Notes under the pieces: model-generated
The model's input: the letters and a program-made list of their open reading frames with translations, nothing else
The model's database searches: none
Told to the model about the DNA's origin: nothing
Shown here: positions 1 through 8,516 of the stretch, piece by piece
How the letters are laid out: every line of letters starts with the position of its first letter
How positions within the stretch are numbered: the stretch's first letter is position 1
DNA from: Lachnospiraceae bacterium
GTDB taxonomy: Bacteria; Bacillota; Clostridia; Lachnospirales; Lachnospiraceae
Assembly: GCA_910576125.1 (NCBI GenBank)
Contig: CAJTHM010000017.1
Coordinates: 98,590 to 162,589, forward strand
Direction of reading: 5' to 3'
Length of the DNA: 64,000 bases
Position numbers and translations under genes: made by a program

Positions 1-433
1 CATCGTATGCCAGAAGCATATCGCCCATCACAGCGTTTTCTACCTGTTTGTAATCCTTGAAGCATACAATATCAGGAAGTTCTCCGCTGCCCATCAGGGC
101 ATTCAGTTTCTGCTCGCCCTGATCCCCGCAGGGAATCAGCTCGATGGTAACGCCGACCTGACGTTTTACCTCTTCCGCCCACCATCCCTCTACAACTCCG
201 GAACTGTTGGAGGGCAGACTGAGCATCTGCAGTTTCACGATTTCATCGTCGCCGGCGTCATCCGTATCCGCTTCCAATTCCTCTTTCGGCTCTGCCTGGG
301 ATTCCGTCTTCGATTCCGTCTCCGGAGCCTGTCCCTCTCCCGCGTTATCGCTGCCGCATGCCGCCAAAGAACCTGCCAGCATAGCCGAGGTCAGCAATAA
401 AGCCCAAAAACGCCACTTCTTTTTTGCTTTCAT
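1..433 (-). CDS. Sugar-binding lipoprotein of ABC importer, N-terminal part (LplA-like), cut by window edge
   Basis: Extracellular solute-binding protein of a carbohydrate ABC importer; only about 144 N-terminal residues are present because the gene runs off the left edge. The start is a Lys-rich stretch (MKAKKKW) followed by a hydrophobic segment and the lipobox LAAC, so it should be a lipid-anchored surface protein. An acidic, low-complexity linker (TESKTESQAEPKEE) follows, typical of this family. It lies first upstream of the two permease genes' 3' side, on the same strand, so all three form one transporter locus. Family assignment rests on context plus the lipoprotein architecture; the ligand cannot be told. 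Confidence 0.85.
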   Translation of the reverse strand, partial: MKAKKKWRFWALLLTSAMLAGSLAACGSDNAGEGQAPETESKTESQAEPKEELEADTDDAGDDEIVKLQMLSLPSNSSGVVEGWWAEEVKRQVGVTIELIPCGDQGEQKLNALMGSGELPDIVCFKDYKQVENAVMGDMLLAYD

Positions 434-498
434 ACCTTTTTCTCCTTTTCCCTTTTTTATATTTGATATCAGTGGGCTCACCGATAACATATATCCCA

Positions 499-1407
499 TC
501 AGCCTTTTACCGATCCGATCATGATACCGTTCACGAAAAATCTCTGAAAGAACGGATATACAAAGAGAATCGGCAGTACGACTACCATGGAAACCGTCAT
601 TTTGACCGAAGTCGCGGTAAGGATAGAAGACATATCCACCCGCACTCCGCTCTCTGACATCTTCATCAGCGAATCTGCCAGAGAATTCGCCTCGTTCATA
701 TACTGATACAGCAGATACTGTAACGTGAATTTAGTGGAATCCGTCATCAAGAACAGAGTATCCGTAAAGGAGTTCCACTGCCCCACGGCGGCAAAAATCG
801 CCGTCGTCGCCAAGATAGGTTTGCTCAGCGGTATTATGATTCTGGTGAATCTGACGAGATACCCCGCACCGTCCATGGCCGCGGATTCCTCCAGGGACGA
901 CGGGATGCTCTCCACATATGTCTTGTACAGAATCAGGGAGAACGGTGCCACGATGGCCGGAATCACATACGCCCAAAAGCTGTTGGTCAGGCCCAGATTC
1001 TTCATATTGATGAACCATGGGATGATGCCGGCGTTAAAATACATAGTGATGACCACATATCTATACCATATCTTTCGATGCCAGAACTCCTGCCTGCTCA
1101 GAGCATATCCCAGAAAGGACGTGCCGATCAAAGTTCCGGCCGTACCCAGAACAGTCCTTCCTACGGAAACCAGCGCCGCCAGTCCCAGTCCTCTCATCTT
1201 CAGAATCTCCACATAGTTGTTAAAATGAATTCCTTTCGGTGTCAAAAGAATCTGCCCCTTTGACACAAGGTCATTCGCACTGATGGTGTTTATGAACAGA
1301 TAGTAAAAGGGGAGCACGCAGATAATAGTGAACAACCCATATACCGCATAATTGACGATATTAAAAATCAAATCTCCAGCAGTTCTCTTTTTTCCCATCG
1401 CTTTCAT
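499..1407 (-). CDS. Sugar ABC transporter permease, YtcP/LplC type
   Basis: Inner-membrane permease of a carbohydrate ABC importer, about 302 residues with six hydrophobic segments. The cytoplasmic ATPase-contact (EAA) loop is visible as EESAAMDGAGYLVRFTRIII about two thirds along. The C-terminus GIMIGSVKG is characteristic of the YtcP/LplC subfamily. It is co-directional with and just downstream of the LplB-type permease, and upstream of the lipoprotein gene, giving the order LplB-YtcP-lipoprotein. No ATPase gene is present, as is usual for these loci, which share a general MsmX-like ATPase. Substrate unknown. Confidence 0.92.
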   Translation of the reverse strand: MKAMGKKRTAGDLIFNIVNYAVYGLFTIICVLPFYYLFINTISANDLVSKGQILLTPKGIHFNNYVEILKMRGLGLAALVSVGRTVLGTAGTLIGTSFLGYALSRQEFWHRKIWYRYVVITMYFNAGIIPWFINMKNLGLTNSFWAYVIPAIVAPFSLILYKTYVESIPSSLEESAAMDGAGYLVRFTRIIIPLSKPILATTAIFAAVGQWNSFTDTLFLMTDSTKFTLQYLLYQYMNEANSLADSLMKMSESGVRVDMSSILTATSVKMTVSMVVVLPILFVYPFFQRFFVNGIMIGSVKG

Positions 1408-1437
1408 AACCGGTTACCGCCCGCCTTTCCTTTGTAA

Positions 1438-2373
1438 TCAGAATATGGACTCTCCGCGAGTCAGTTTAGAACTCATGTTCGCCACGAACAATAATGTAAC
1501 GCTGACAATAGATTTCAGGATACTGACTGCGGTAGAGTAAGAATAGTTGATACCGACCATACCCTGGTTGTAAACATAAAGGTCCAGCACCTCAATATAT
1601 TCCTTATTCATTGCATTTTGGAAAACAAAGTACTGCTCCATGCCGTTATTGACCAGATTCGCAATGGAGAGGAGAAGCAGCACAAAATAGGTCGGAAGCA
1701 ATCCCGGAATCGTGATATGCCAGATTTTCTGCATCCGTCCTGCCCCATCCACGGCTGCCGCTTCATACTGCTCCTGGTCGATTCCCGTCAGCGCCGCGAT
1801 ATACATGATGGCGCTCCAGCCCAGCCCTTTCCATGTCCCCCACAGCCACATACTGAGCCATACATGTTTGCTGGAAGCCAGGAAATTAATCCCCTCGTCC
1901 AGGATGCCCAGGTCCATCAGCAGTCTGTTGACGAAACCGTCATTCACGGAGAACATGGCATAAGCCACGGAATACACCAGGACCCAGCTGATAAAGTTAG
2001 GAATCGTGGTCAGGGTCTGCACCGCCTTTCGGTAGTGCTTACTCTTGATTTCTGCCAGAAAGACGGCGAACATCATGGGCAGGCCGGAAGTCGCGATGCC
2101 GATCAGGCTCATGCCCAGGGTGTTTTTCATCACTCTGACAATATCCTCCAGCGCATATTTGTCAGCGAACATCCGGGTAAAATTGTCTAGTCCCACGAAT
2201 TTACAATCCAGCAGCGCCCTGCCGGGCTTGTAATCGAACAGCGCATAGACCCATCCGTACAGCGGCAGATAAGAAAACAGGAAAATCAGTATCAAAAAGG
2301 GAAGCGAAAGCAGCCACAAACGAAATCCTCCCTGATCGATCAATCTTGTTTTCTTTTTACCTTCACTCTTCAT
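1438..2373 (-). CDS. Sugar ABC transporter permease, LplB type
   Basis: Partner permease, about 311 residues. The N-terminus is basic and cytoplasmic, then a first membrane segment and the typical GLDNFTRMF motif. The EAA-type loop reads QYEAAAVDGAGRMQKIWHIT. It heads the transporter operon and is divergent from the GntR/LacI-type regulator, with about 400 bp of AT-rich control region between them. The family (LplB, PF00528 superfamily) handles oligosaccharides or glycan breakdown products in Clostridia; the actual substrate is not visible in the sequence. Confidence 0.92.
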   Translation of the reverse strand: MKSEGKKKTRLIDQGGFRLWLLSLPFLILIFLFSYLPLYGWVYALFDYKPGRALLDCKFVGLDNFTRMFADKYALEDIVRVMKNTLGMSLIGIATSGLPMMFAVFLAEIKSKHYRKAVQTLTTIPNFISWVLVYSVAYAMFSVNDGFVNRLLMDLGILDEGINFLASSKHVWLSMWLWGTWKGLGWSAIMYIAALTGIDQEQYEAAAVDGAGRMQKIWHITIPGLLPTYFVLLLLSIANLVNNGMEQYFVFQNAMNKEYIEVLDLYVYNQGMVGINYSYSTAVSILKSIVSVTLLFVANMSSKLTRGESIF

Positions 2374-2771
2374 GTCCTTTCCTCCTTATCCCTGACACCG
2401 TCTGCTTTTGCATTTTATTATTCCATTTTATTGCTTCCTTACTTTTCATGCATCAAAAAGATATGTTATATATTGGAAATTATTTTATTTTGATATCTAA
2501 ATTTTATTATATGAATTTTTATTTGATATGTTTAGATTATAGATATGTCCGTCTCTTTTGTCAATATAACTGAATAAAATTATAATTATTTGTGCATTTT
2601 ATACATTTTATAGTGCTTATTTTATCATATATGTCCATGTGTTTTTGCATTTCGTCTTTATTTGATATATCTTTCTATGTCCACTCTTCTTTCTATTGAC
2701 ATATTTCTTTTTATGCCTTATGATAATACTATAACCAATATTTGTTATAAAACAGAGGTGAAAGCGTTATT
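2374..2771. promoter_or_regulatory. Divergent control region between sugar importer and its regulator
   Basis: About 400 bp without a gene and far more AT-rich than its surroundings. It contains three copies of TTTGATAT (2489-2496, 2522-2529, 2661-2668), the first two embedded in similar TAAATTTTA/TTTAGATTATAG surroundings. These are plausible operator sites for the adjacent regulator, but this is inference. Promoters for both divergent operons should lie here. Confidence 0.5.
2696..2724 (+). promoter_or_regulatory. Sigma-A type promoter of the GntR/LacI-like regulator
   Basis: TTGACA, a 17-bp spacer and TATGAT, about 48 bp ahead of the regulator start codon. A good ribosome site (AGAGGTGA) follows just before the ATG. 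Confidence 0.7.
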
Positions 2772-3875
2772 ATGAGTGCCAATCCCGATTCCCCCAAAAA
2801 ATTGTACGAAATCATCATCGACTCTATATTAAAGAAGATAGATCAGAACCAGTTTTCTTTTGAAACGCCGATCTGTACCGAGATTCAGCTTATGGAAGAA
2901 TTCCAGGTCAGCAGGATTACGGCCAAGCGGGCCATTACGGAGCTGGAATATCAGGGCATCCTGTATCGGAAAAGGGGAGTGGGCAGTTTTGTGGTCAGGG
3001 ATATTTTTCAGAAAAGGGCGAAAATGAGCAATCCTGCCAGCAATACACCTGCAGTTTTCGCCTTTCTGCTTCCCTATACTTTCAAACAGAATAATATTTT
3101 CAATATGATTGCGAAAATCAATGCGAAGTTCAATTCCTCCAACTGTTTCCTGTCGCTTTTCATCACTGACGGAAACCGTTCCAAGGAACGAATGATTCTG
3201 AAGCAGCTTTTGGAACAGAATATAGCAGGGATACTCCTTTATCCGGCATCCACGGATCTTCACCTGGATCTTTTAAACCAGTTTGTATTCCGCAACATCC
3301 CCGTAATCATCAGCGATCAGCCTGTGACTACTCCTTATCTATACAATATTCTGTGCGATAATGTCATGGGAGCCCGAAAGCTGGCAGAGCATTTAATCTC
3401 TCTGGGGCATCGGAAAATCTGTTTTTTCTCCGAAAAAAGTATAGCGAGCGTGCCCTCTGTGGCAGAGCGCCTGGGCGGCTATCTGGAGGCGTTGCGCTGC
3501 GCAGGCCTTTCCGCGGAACCGGAATATATCATTCCCAAAGCAACGGAGTCAACCGCGGAATCTTTCCGGGAATATATCTGTACACTGAAAAGCAGCGGAG
3601 TCACAGCCATCATATGCGAAAATGACGGAGTGGCTTCCGGTCTGATTGAAGCGTGCAGTTCTCTGTCGCTGAGAGTTCCGAAAGATATCAGTATATGCGG
3701 CTTCTGCAATGATTACGATAATATAACGTCCATCTATCAGAATGAAGAGCTTATGGGCGAACACATCGGTGACATCTTTCTGGAATCACTGACGCCCGAC
3801 CGAAATCTCCCACATAAAATTCTGGTACCGGCAACTCTTTGCGTAAAGGCGTCTACGGGCCCCTGTCCTGATTAG
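2772..3875 (+). CDS. GntR-HTH / LacI-type ligand-binding transcriptional regulator
   Basis: About 367 residues. The first ~75 residues form a GntR winged helix (CTEIQLMEEFQVSRITAKRA, then GILYRKRGVGSFV). The rest is a periplasmic-binding-protein-like sensor domain as in LacI/AraR: FAFLLPYTF at its start and the GHRKICFFSE and TAIICENDGVASGLIEA segments. This AraR-like fusion usually represses a sugar uptake or degradation operon until the sugar binds. It is divergent from the LplB/YtcP/lipoprotein genes, so local control of that importer is the obvious inference. Confidence 0.9.
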   Translation: MSANPDSPKKLYEIIIDSILKKIDQNQFSFETPICTEIQLMEEFQVSRITAKRAITELEYQGILYRKRGVGSFVVRDIFQKRAKMSNPASNTPAVFAFLLPYTFKQNNIFNMIAKINAKFNSSNCFLSLFITDGNRSKERMILKQLLEQNIAGILLYPASTDLHLDLLNQFVFRNIPVIISDQPVTTPYLYNILCDNVMGARKLAEHLISLGHRKICFFSEKSIASVPSVAERLGGYLEALRCAGLSAEPEYIIPKATESTAESFREYICTLKSSGVTAIICENDGVASGLIEACSSLSLRVPKDISICGFCNDYDNITSIYQNEELMGEHIGDIFLESLTPDRNLPHKILVPATLCVKASTGPCPD

Positions 3876-3897
3876 CTCAGAGGCCAAAGACCTGTTC

Positions 3898-3972
3898 CGG
3901 CCATTCTCCCGATGCGGTCATCCGGGCATGAGCCGGAACCAGCGACCGGAGCCTCTCCCGCAGAGAGGCTCC
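3898..3972 (+). pseudogene. Remnant of the multi-copy membrane-protein family seen intact at 33.2-34.5 kb
   Basis: This stretch aligns base for base with about 34026-34090, inside the intact 430-residue membrane protein. The shared core is GCGGTCATCCGGGCATG followed by ACCAGCGAC. Translated it reads DAVIRA, a stop codon, then AGTSDRSL, against DAVIRAWTETSDWNL in the intact gene. It is therefore a short dead fragment. A perfect 10-bp hairpin (3949-3973) sits at its right end. Confidence 0.6.
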
Positions 3973-4080
3973 CACTCCATCCCATTTACCGACACCCTGC
4001 CTGATAAAGCGCCGTCCTCCACAAAATGGGGAATCAGACCATTGACCAGTTTTGTCACCGTTGTCTTGCCATTGTGAACC
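3972..4080 (-). pseudogene. Fragment of an ECF/CbiO-like ABC ATPase
   Basis: Minus-strand reading gives GKTTVTKLVNGLIPHFVED followed by GALSGRVSVNGME. This matches the Walker A and following segment of energy-coupling-factor ABC ATPases, whose usual form is GKTT/S..RL.NGL.P. There is no start region and no remainder of the enzyme, so it is a dead fragment about 36 codons long. It lies between two other unrelated fragments. Confidence 0.5.
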
Positions 4081-4094
4081 GTCTCCCTTACGCT

Positions 4095-4289
4095 TCATTC
4101 CTCAGTTCCTGCTCCGGGATGTCCTTCTCCGCAAGGATGATTCCTTGCATCCAGCCCTTCATCAACCGATACACCAATCATAAGCCCTATGCCTGATATC
4201 CCCATCACACCCGGCATCGTCTGAAGCTGATTCCATAAATAATCAGCCCTGGCAGAAACATCATCCAGAAATCCTTCCTTGACTAACAT
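4095..4289 (-). pseudogene. C-terminal fragment of an acetylornithine/ornithine aminotransferase-like gene
   Basis: About 64 codons. The text GFLDDVSARADYLWNQLQTM followed by PGVMGISGIGLMIGVSV resembles the small-domain C-terminal part of class III aminotransferases such as ArgD. The PLP-lysine region and everything before it are missing. The end is frameshifted: an alternative frame reads GIILAEKDIPEQELRNEA. Non-functional. Confidence 0.55.
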
Positions 4290-4391
4290 TTTTTCTGTCC
4301 AGTTGTGCTGTCAAAACATGTTTTCGTGCAATCGGTATTAGACAAAATTTCATTTTTTCCGATATTTTATGTGAAAGCCAAAGGAGGGCAT

Positions 4392-5120
4392 ATGATAAAA
4401 GTTGCAATATGTGATGATGAAAAGAACATAAGAAGCTACCTTGCTTCGCTTATCAAAGAGCAGAAGGCGGAATGTGAAATTACGGAGTATGCTTCTGCTG
4501 ATGAATACCTGTCAAGCGGCATGGGGCATGATTTGCTGTTCCTGGATATAGCGTTAGAGGGTTCTGCGTCCGGCATGGACGGTATGGGAATGGCAAGGCG
4601 GATCAGGGGCATGGAACAGATAAAACAGCCCGCAATCATTTTTGTTACGGGCTATGAAAAGTATGTCTATGACGCTTTCGAAGTGGAAGCGTCAGGGTAT
4701 CTGGTAAAGCCTGTGAATGAGCGGAAATTTGCGGAGGTCTTCAGCCGGGCGCAGGATAAGATTTTATCCGAAACGGAGCAGAAAAAGAAAACCCTGCTTA
4801 TCCAGTACGCCGGGGCAAACAAAGCCATACCGTTAGACCGTATTTATTACATGGAAAGCCGGAAGCACAAGGTAGTGCTTTATATAAAAGACGGGGAACA
4901 AGCCAGCTTGCGCAGCCTGGAATATTATGCAAAAATCGGGGAGCTTGAGGAAGAATTGCAGGGGCAGTTCTGCCGCATCCACAAAGGCTATCTTGTCAAC
5001 CTCTCCTGTGTGGACGAATACAGCAGGACAGAAATCATGCTTGCAAACGGGGATAAGCTGCCCCTTTCCAAATATAAGTATGAGGACTTTGTAAAGGCAT
5101 ATCTGCGCTTTATGCAGTAG
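4392..5120 (+). CDS. LytTR-family response regulator (cassette 1)
   Basis: About 242 residues. Start chosen at the ATG behind AAGGAGGGCAT. An N-terminal receiver carries the acidic pocket (VAICDDE), the phospho-acceptor Asp in LLFLDIAL and the Lys in YLVKPV. A C-terminal LytTR DNA-binding domain follows (DRIYYMESRKHKVVLY ... FCRIHKGYLVNLSCVDEY). AgrA/VirR-like regulators of this type bind direct repeats and control peptide-, surface- or virulence-type outputs. The sensor kinase gene follows 12 bp later, so the two form one operon with the genes downstream. Confidence 0.93.
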   Translation: MIKVAICDDEKNIRSYLASLIKEQKAECEITEYASADEYLSSGMGHDLLFLDIALEGSASGMDGMGMARRIRGMEQIKQPAIIFVTGYEKYVYDAFEVEASGYLVKPVNERKFAEVFSRAQDKILSETEQKKKTLLIQYAGANKAIPLDRIYYMESRKHKVVLYIKDGEQASLRSLEYYAKIGELEEELQGQFCRIHKGYLVNLSCVDEYSRTEIMLANGDKLPLSKYKYEDFVKAYLRFMQ

Positions 5121-5132
5121 GAGGGACAGACA

Positions 5133-6539
5133 TTGAGCGATGCAGGTTTTAATTTGATTATGAATATCATGTCCGGCATTCAAGTGTTTTTATATGCTGC
5201 CTGTATGACGGCTTTTTTCTATCCATTTATGGCAGGGAAAAAGGAACAGAGGAAACGCAGAATCAAAAAAGCGCTTATGGTTTTTGCGGTTTATATGGTT
5301 ATGTATTTTATTGGCATGACAACGTCTGTTTATGGATGGCTGTGCATGATAATTGTAATTGTCCTCTTGGCGGCGGCTTCAAAGTTCTTGGACATGGAGA
5401 GGGAATTTACGATTCTTTTGGGTGCGCTTTTCTTTTGTGCCAGAAAATTAAGTGCGCTGATTATGAGAAGCGTAAGTTTTATTGTAGACAAACGCCTGGA
5501 ACAAAACGCGGAAACCTTGGAAATGACTAAAAACATTTTCAGCCGTGCGGCATCAAACTATGCTTTTGTTGCGGTGTTGCAAATGCTCCTGCTCTCGGTT
5601 ATGTTGTGCGTCATGGGGCGGCTTTTGAAGAAAAAAACAAGAAAGCTGCAGATAAAAGAATTGTGTTACATGCTTTTGACCCCGGTAACAGGGATTTTGT
5701 TTGTAAATATTATTTTTCATATTCTGCTAATTGTGAATGAAAACACGATTATACAACTTTATGAACAATTCCCGGTATTTCTTGGGATTGTGCCTGTGGT
5801 TGCCGCCCTGTTCTATGCAGGGATTTTGATTACGATAGTGTCTTATCAGAAAATGATACGCTTGCAGGAGGAAAAGGAAAAATATTTCGTGGAACAGCAG
5901 CAGGTTCACGCAATACAGGAACGAATGGAGGAAGTGGAGCAGTTTTATCATGGCATACGCCAGATGAAGCATGAAATGAAGAACCATATGACGAATATCA
6001 AAGGGCTTGTCAGAAATGGCAGCTATGGGGATATAGAGCAGTATATAGACCATATGGACGAAAGCATGGATGTATTTGAGCTTACCATTAAAACCGGAAA
6101 TACTGTTACGGACGTGATCGTGAATGACAAGCAGAAAGCCGCAGAGAAACAGGGAATACAGTTCCAGTCGGCGTTTTCCTATCCAAAATCGGACGGCTAT
6201 AATGCCTATGACATAGGGATCATTATTAACAATCTTCTGCAAAATGCCCTTGAAGCCTGTGAAAAAATGGCAGAGGGGAAAAGATACATTTATCTTTCCG
6301 GCAGGCAGAAGAAAAAGTTTTATGTGATAAATGTAAAAAATTCATTTGAGGGGGAGGTGACATTTGACACAAAAACCAATCTTCCGCTTTCCACAAAGGG
6401 AAGGGATACAGCCCTGCACGGCATTGGTTTATCCAATGTAAAACGTGAAGTAGATAAATACATGGGAGATGTGGATATTAGGGCAAGGAAAAACGAATTT
6501 AGCGTAGCTGTGTTGTTACAGGAAAGGAGAAAGAAATGA
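5133..6539 (+). CDS. GHKL sensor histidine kinase, AgrC-like (cassette 1)
   Basis: About 468 residues with a TTG start behind GGAGGGACAGACA. The N-terminal half holds about six membrane segments. Then come a coiled region, the phospho-acceptor box MKHEMKNHMTNIKGL, the N-box IINNLLQNALEAC and the G-box LHGIGLSNVKRE. This is the AgrC/ComD type (HPK10) that usually senses peptides or membrane stress. It probably phosphorylates the LytTR regulator just upstream. Its stop codon overlaps the start of a very short ORF, suggesting translational coupling. Confidence 0.93.
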   Translation: MSDAGFNLIMNIMSGIQVFLYAACMTAFFYPFMAGKKEQRKRRIKKALMVFAVYMVMYFIGMTTSVYGWLCMIIVIVLLAAASKFLDMEREFTILLGALFFCARKLSALIMRSVSFIVDKRLEQNAETLEMTKNIFSRAASNYAFVAVLQMLLLSVMLCVMGRLLKKKTRKLQIKELCYMLLTPVTGILFVNIIFHILLIVNENTIIQLYEQFPVFLGIVPVVAALFYAGILITIVSYQKMIRLQEEKEKYFVEQQQVHAIQERMEEVEQFYHGIRQMKHEMKNHMTNIKGLVRNGSYGDIEQYIDHMDESMDVFELTIKTGNTVTDVIVNDKQKAAEKQGIQFQSAFSYPKSDGYNAYDIGIIINNLLQNALEACEKMAEGKRYIYLSGRQKKKFYVINVKNSFEGEVTFDTKTNLPLSTKGRDTALHGIGLSNVKREVDKYMGDVDIRARKNEFSVAVLLQERRKK

Positions 6540-6604
6540 GTAGTTTGGGAGTATGTGGTGTTTTAGGTGCATACCAATATGCAAACAGGACACAATTGCA
6601 GTAA
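6536..6604 (+). CDS. Putative 22-residue peptide coupled to the kinase gene
   Basis: ATGA overlap with the kinase stop codon and a strong ribosome site (AAAGGAGAAAGAA). The peptide begins MSSLGVCGVLGAYQYANR and ends TQLQ. It has one Cys and a Gly-rich start and no clear leader. A short peptide tied to an AgrC-like kinase could be a signal precursor, but no AgrB-like protease is near. It could also be the truncated start of a relative of the downstream effector, which starts MSVNGIGYNYYQN. Function not known. Confidence 0.4.
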   Translation: MSSLGVCGVLGAYQYANRTQLQ

Positions 6605-6702
6605 AACCAAATATGCCCGGACTTATCATAAGGGGGCAAGAGCGGCTCTGAATGACAGAAGAACCGCAGAAAAAATATTGATGACAATGGAGGATTTGAA
6701 AA

Positions 6703-7164
6703 ATGAGCGTAAATGGAATTGGATATAATTATTATCAAAACAATGTAGCGGCAGATAGACACAACAAGAGCAGGGTCGGACAATTTTACCCACAAAAACA
6801 GGAAACAGAGGTGTCTGCACCCGAAGATACAAGGCAGAATGCCAATGTGCAGGATATTTATAAGGCACTTAAATCAAAAAATCCATTATTGGAGCAGGAG
6901 GATGATGATGTATCAGATGAAGAATCGAAGCAGGAAGATAAACAAGAATCTGAATCAAAGACAGAAATCATTGTTAAGCCAGACGGTTCAAGAGTGCTTG
7001 TAATGACAATGAGTATCGGGGGAATGGAAACAACCATGAGCTTAGAAATTTCTAAGCCGACAGAAGCACCAAATGAAAATTCGGAGCATGATACCAATAA
7101 TACGCCTACGGCTGAAAATGATACTGGATCAAATGAAATGTCGAATGTTTCAAGTGAAGCATAG
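6703..7164 (+). CDS. Acidic protein of unknown function (effector of cassette 1)
   Basis: 153 residues, no signal peptide, with a ribosome site GGAGG. The N-terminus MSVNGIGYNYYQNN resembles that of the cassette-2 protein (MKINGISG). The middle is Lys/Asp/Glu/Ser-rich. A short ordered segment (IIVKPDGSRVLVMTMSIGGM) resembles a beta-hairpin, and the tail is low-complexity Asn/Thr/Glu. I do not recognise a family for certain; the start resembles small clostridial proteins annotated as DUF6033-like. Its place behind a LytTR/GHKL pair suggests it is the regulated or co-expressed product. Confidence 0.7.
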   Translation: MSVNGIGYNYYQNNVAADRHNKSRVGQFYPQKQETEVSAPEDTRQNANVQDIYKALKSKNPLLEQEDDDVSDEESKQEDKQESESKTEIIVKPDGSRVLVMTMSIGGMETTMSLEISKPTEAPNENSEHDTNNTPTAENDTGSNEMSNVSSEA

Positions 7165-7271
7165 AAAATGTACATAATTTTAAACTTGTCATTTCCTGCT
7201 CTGGAATTCTTGAAAATTTATCCGGCGCAATATGAGCAGTTATTTATTACATGGTGTACTAATAAACATCG

Positions 7272-7303
7272 GGGAACTGAAAAATATGCTTTTTTCAGTT
7301 CCC
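7272..7303 (+). terminator. Rho-independent terminator of cassette 1
   Basis: GGGAACTGAAAAA and TTTTTTCAGTTCCC form a perfect stem whose A/T base works in both directions. It lies about 110 bp after the effector stop codon. Confidence 0.8.
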
Positions 7304-7409
7304 GTCTCACTCTATGGGAGTCAGTCATTCTTGTCTTTGTTCCCGGCTTTATCCTTTGCTTTTTCTTCTTTCAATTTCTGTTCCCAATAGGATTTATCCG
7401 TTACCTTAT

Positions 7410-7511
7410 TATACTGCATAACGCTGAATACTGCCTAATGCAATCATGCGATTGAACCAGTCAGCGTTATGCAGTCTGGTTTCATTGCAAGTGAAATCGT
7501 TAAGCAGTATA
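7410..7511 (+). repeat. 102-bp palindromic repeat, copy 1 (MITE-like)
   Basis: Starts TATACTGCATAACG and ends CGTTAAGCAGTATA, so the ends are inverted repeats with one mismatch. Inside, CTGCATAACGCTGA is repeated inverted as TCAGCGTTATGCAG, giving a strong hairpin. A second copy lies at 17337-17438 in inverse orientation with 98 of 102 bases identical. It sits between the convergent ends of the two regulatory cassettes. No coding capacity. Confidence 0.85.
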
Positions 7512-7535
7512 ATTTCTGACATATAGAACCACCTC

Positions 7536-8381
7536 CTACAAGCGCACATCCACATGGGTATAAACTGCTGCCTGTGCTGTTGCAACTTCCGGAACGGCTG
7601 TTTCAACAGGCTGTACATTTCCCGCCTGTGTACTGTCATCCCGCTGTACATTCTCCGCATTTCCTGTCTGTGACTCGGCGCCAGATACACTATCCTGTGC
7701 ATTTTCTCCGTTTGTACTGCTTTCCTCTGCCTTTTCGGTTGTATTTTCTGCCCGATATGTTTTTTCCTCTTTTGTACCAGAAGTCTTATTTTCATTGCGC
7801 TCTGCCACGGCAGCTTCTTCCATAACCTTATTTGCCTCTGCGAGCGTATTCATTTGTGAAACTGTTGCATTCTCCGCTTTCTGCTCCAGTTCCGCAATTT
7901 CCTCTTTCTTGGCTTCCACATTTCCTCCACCCTGCTTGACTTCTGCTTTCAGGACATTCGCCCTGCCTTCCAGTTTTGTTGCCACGCCACCCTGCACTCT
8001 TGCCTGCTTGATAGATGTATCCGCAGAAAGCATTGCTGTCATGCTCGCCTGTGACAGTCCTGCGGCTTTTTCTCCTGCTTTTGTTTTCACCCCGCCGGGC
8101 AGATTGTCCTTCGAGGAAGCTCTCTCCTGCTGTTTTTCTTTTCGCTGTTCCATCTGATGCTGCCTTAACTGCATATTCAGGTCACTAATCTGCTGCTGTA
8201 TCTCCTGCCGTTTTTTCATCTTTTCTTCTAATGTCATTTCCTCATTAGAAGAAAGTTCCTGCAACTGCTTCTGTGCGTTGGCAATCTGGTTCTGGATATT
8301 CCGGCTGTATGAGTCTGTTGCCTGATTCATTCCCATCTGCCCCATTTGTGCGTTTGATCCACTGATACCATTAATTTTCAT
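7536..8381 (-). CDS. FlxA-like coiled-coil protein (effector of cassette 2)
   Basis: 281 residues, starting MKINGISGSNAQMGQMG behind GGAGGACAGGTACA. Residues ~25-90 are a Gln-rich coiled coil (QKQLQELSSNEEMTLEEKMK, then KRQEIQQQISDLNMQLRQHQ) like the FlxA family (PF14282). Residues ~95-190 carry Ala/Lys-rich helices. The last ~90 residues are a low-complexity Glu/Asn/Thr tail. There is no signal peptide or membrane segment. The gene follows a GHKL/LytTR pair, mirroring cassette 1. FlxA-like proteins have no firmly known role; co-expression with the two-component system is inferred. Confidence 0.8.
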   Translation of the reverse strand: MKINGISGSNAQMGQMGMNQATDSYSRNIQNQIANAQKQLQELSSNEEMTLEEKMKKRQEIQQQISDLNMQLRQHQMEQRKEKQQERASSKDNLPGGVKTKAGEKAAGLSQASMTAMLSADTSIKQARVQGGVATKLEGRANVLKAEVKQGGGNVEAKKEEIAELEQKAENATVSQMNTLAEANKVMEEAAVAERNENKTSGTKEEKTYRAENTTEKAEESSTNGENAQDSVSGAESQTGNAENVQRDDSTQAGNVQPVETAVPEVATAQAAVYTHVDVRL

Positions 8382-8516
8382 TGTACCTGTCCTCCTTCAA
8401 AAATTTTGAAAGCCATTTCACATAAAAAAATCCTGCTCTCTATCAATTTTATCGGGATATCATTTGTACGGATAAAGCACCATGTTGTGAGTCACCCTCA
8501 TTCCGTTGTAAACCCC

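Noticed and set aside
6536..7164. Classical agr quorum-sensing locus (AgrB/AgrD)
   Set aside because: AgrC- and AgrA-like proteins are present but no AgrB-type membrane protease or typical AgrD precursor is seen.
7410..7511. 102-bp repeat as an integron attC site
   Set aside because: The arms include GTTATGC and GCATAAC rather than the GTTRRRY core, and no integron integrase or cassette array is present.
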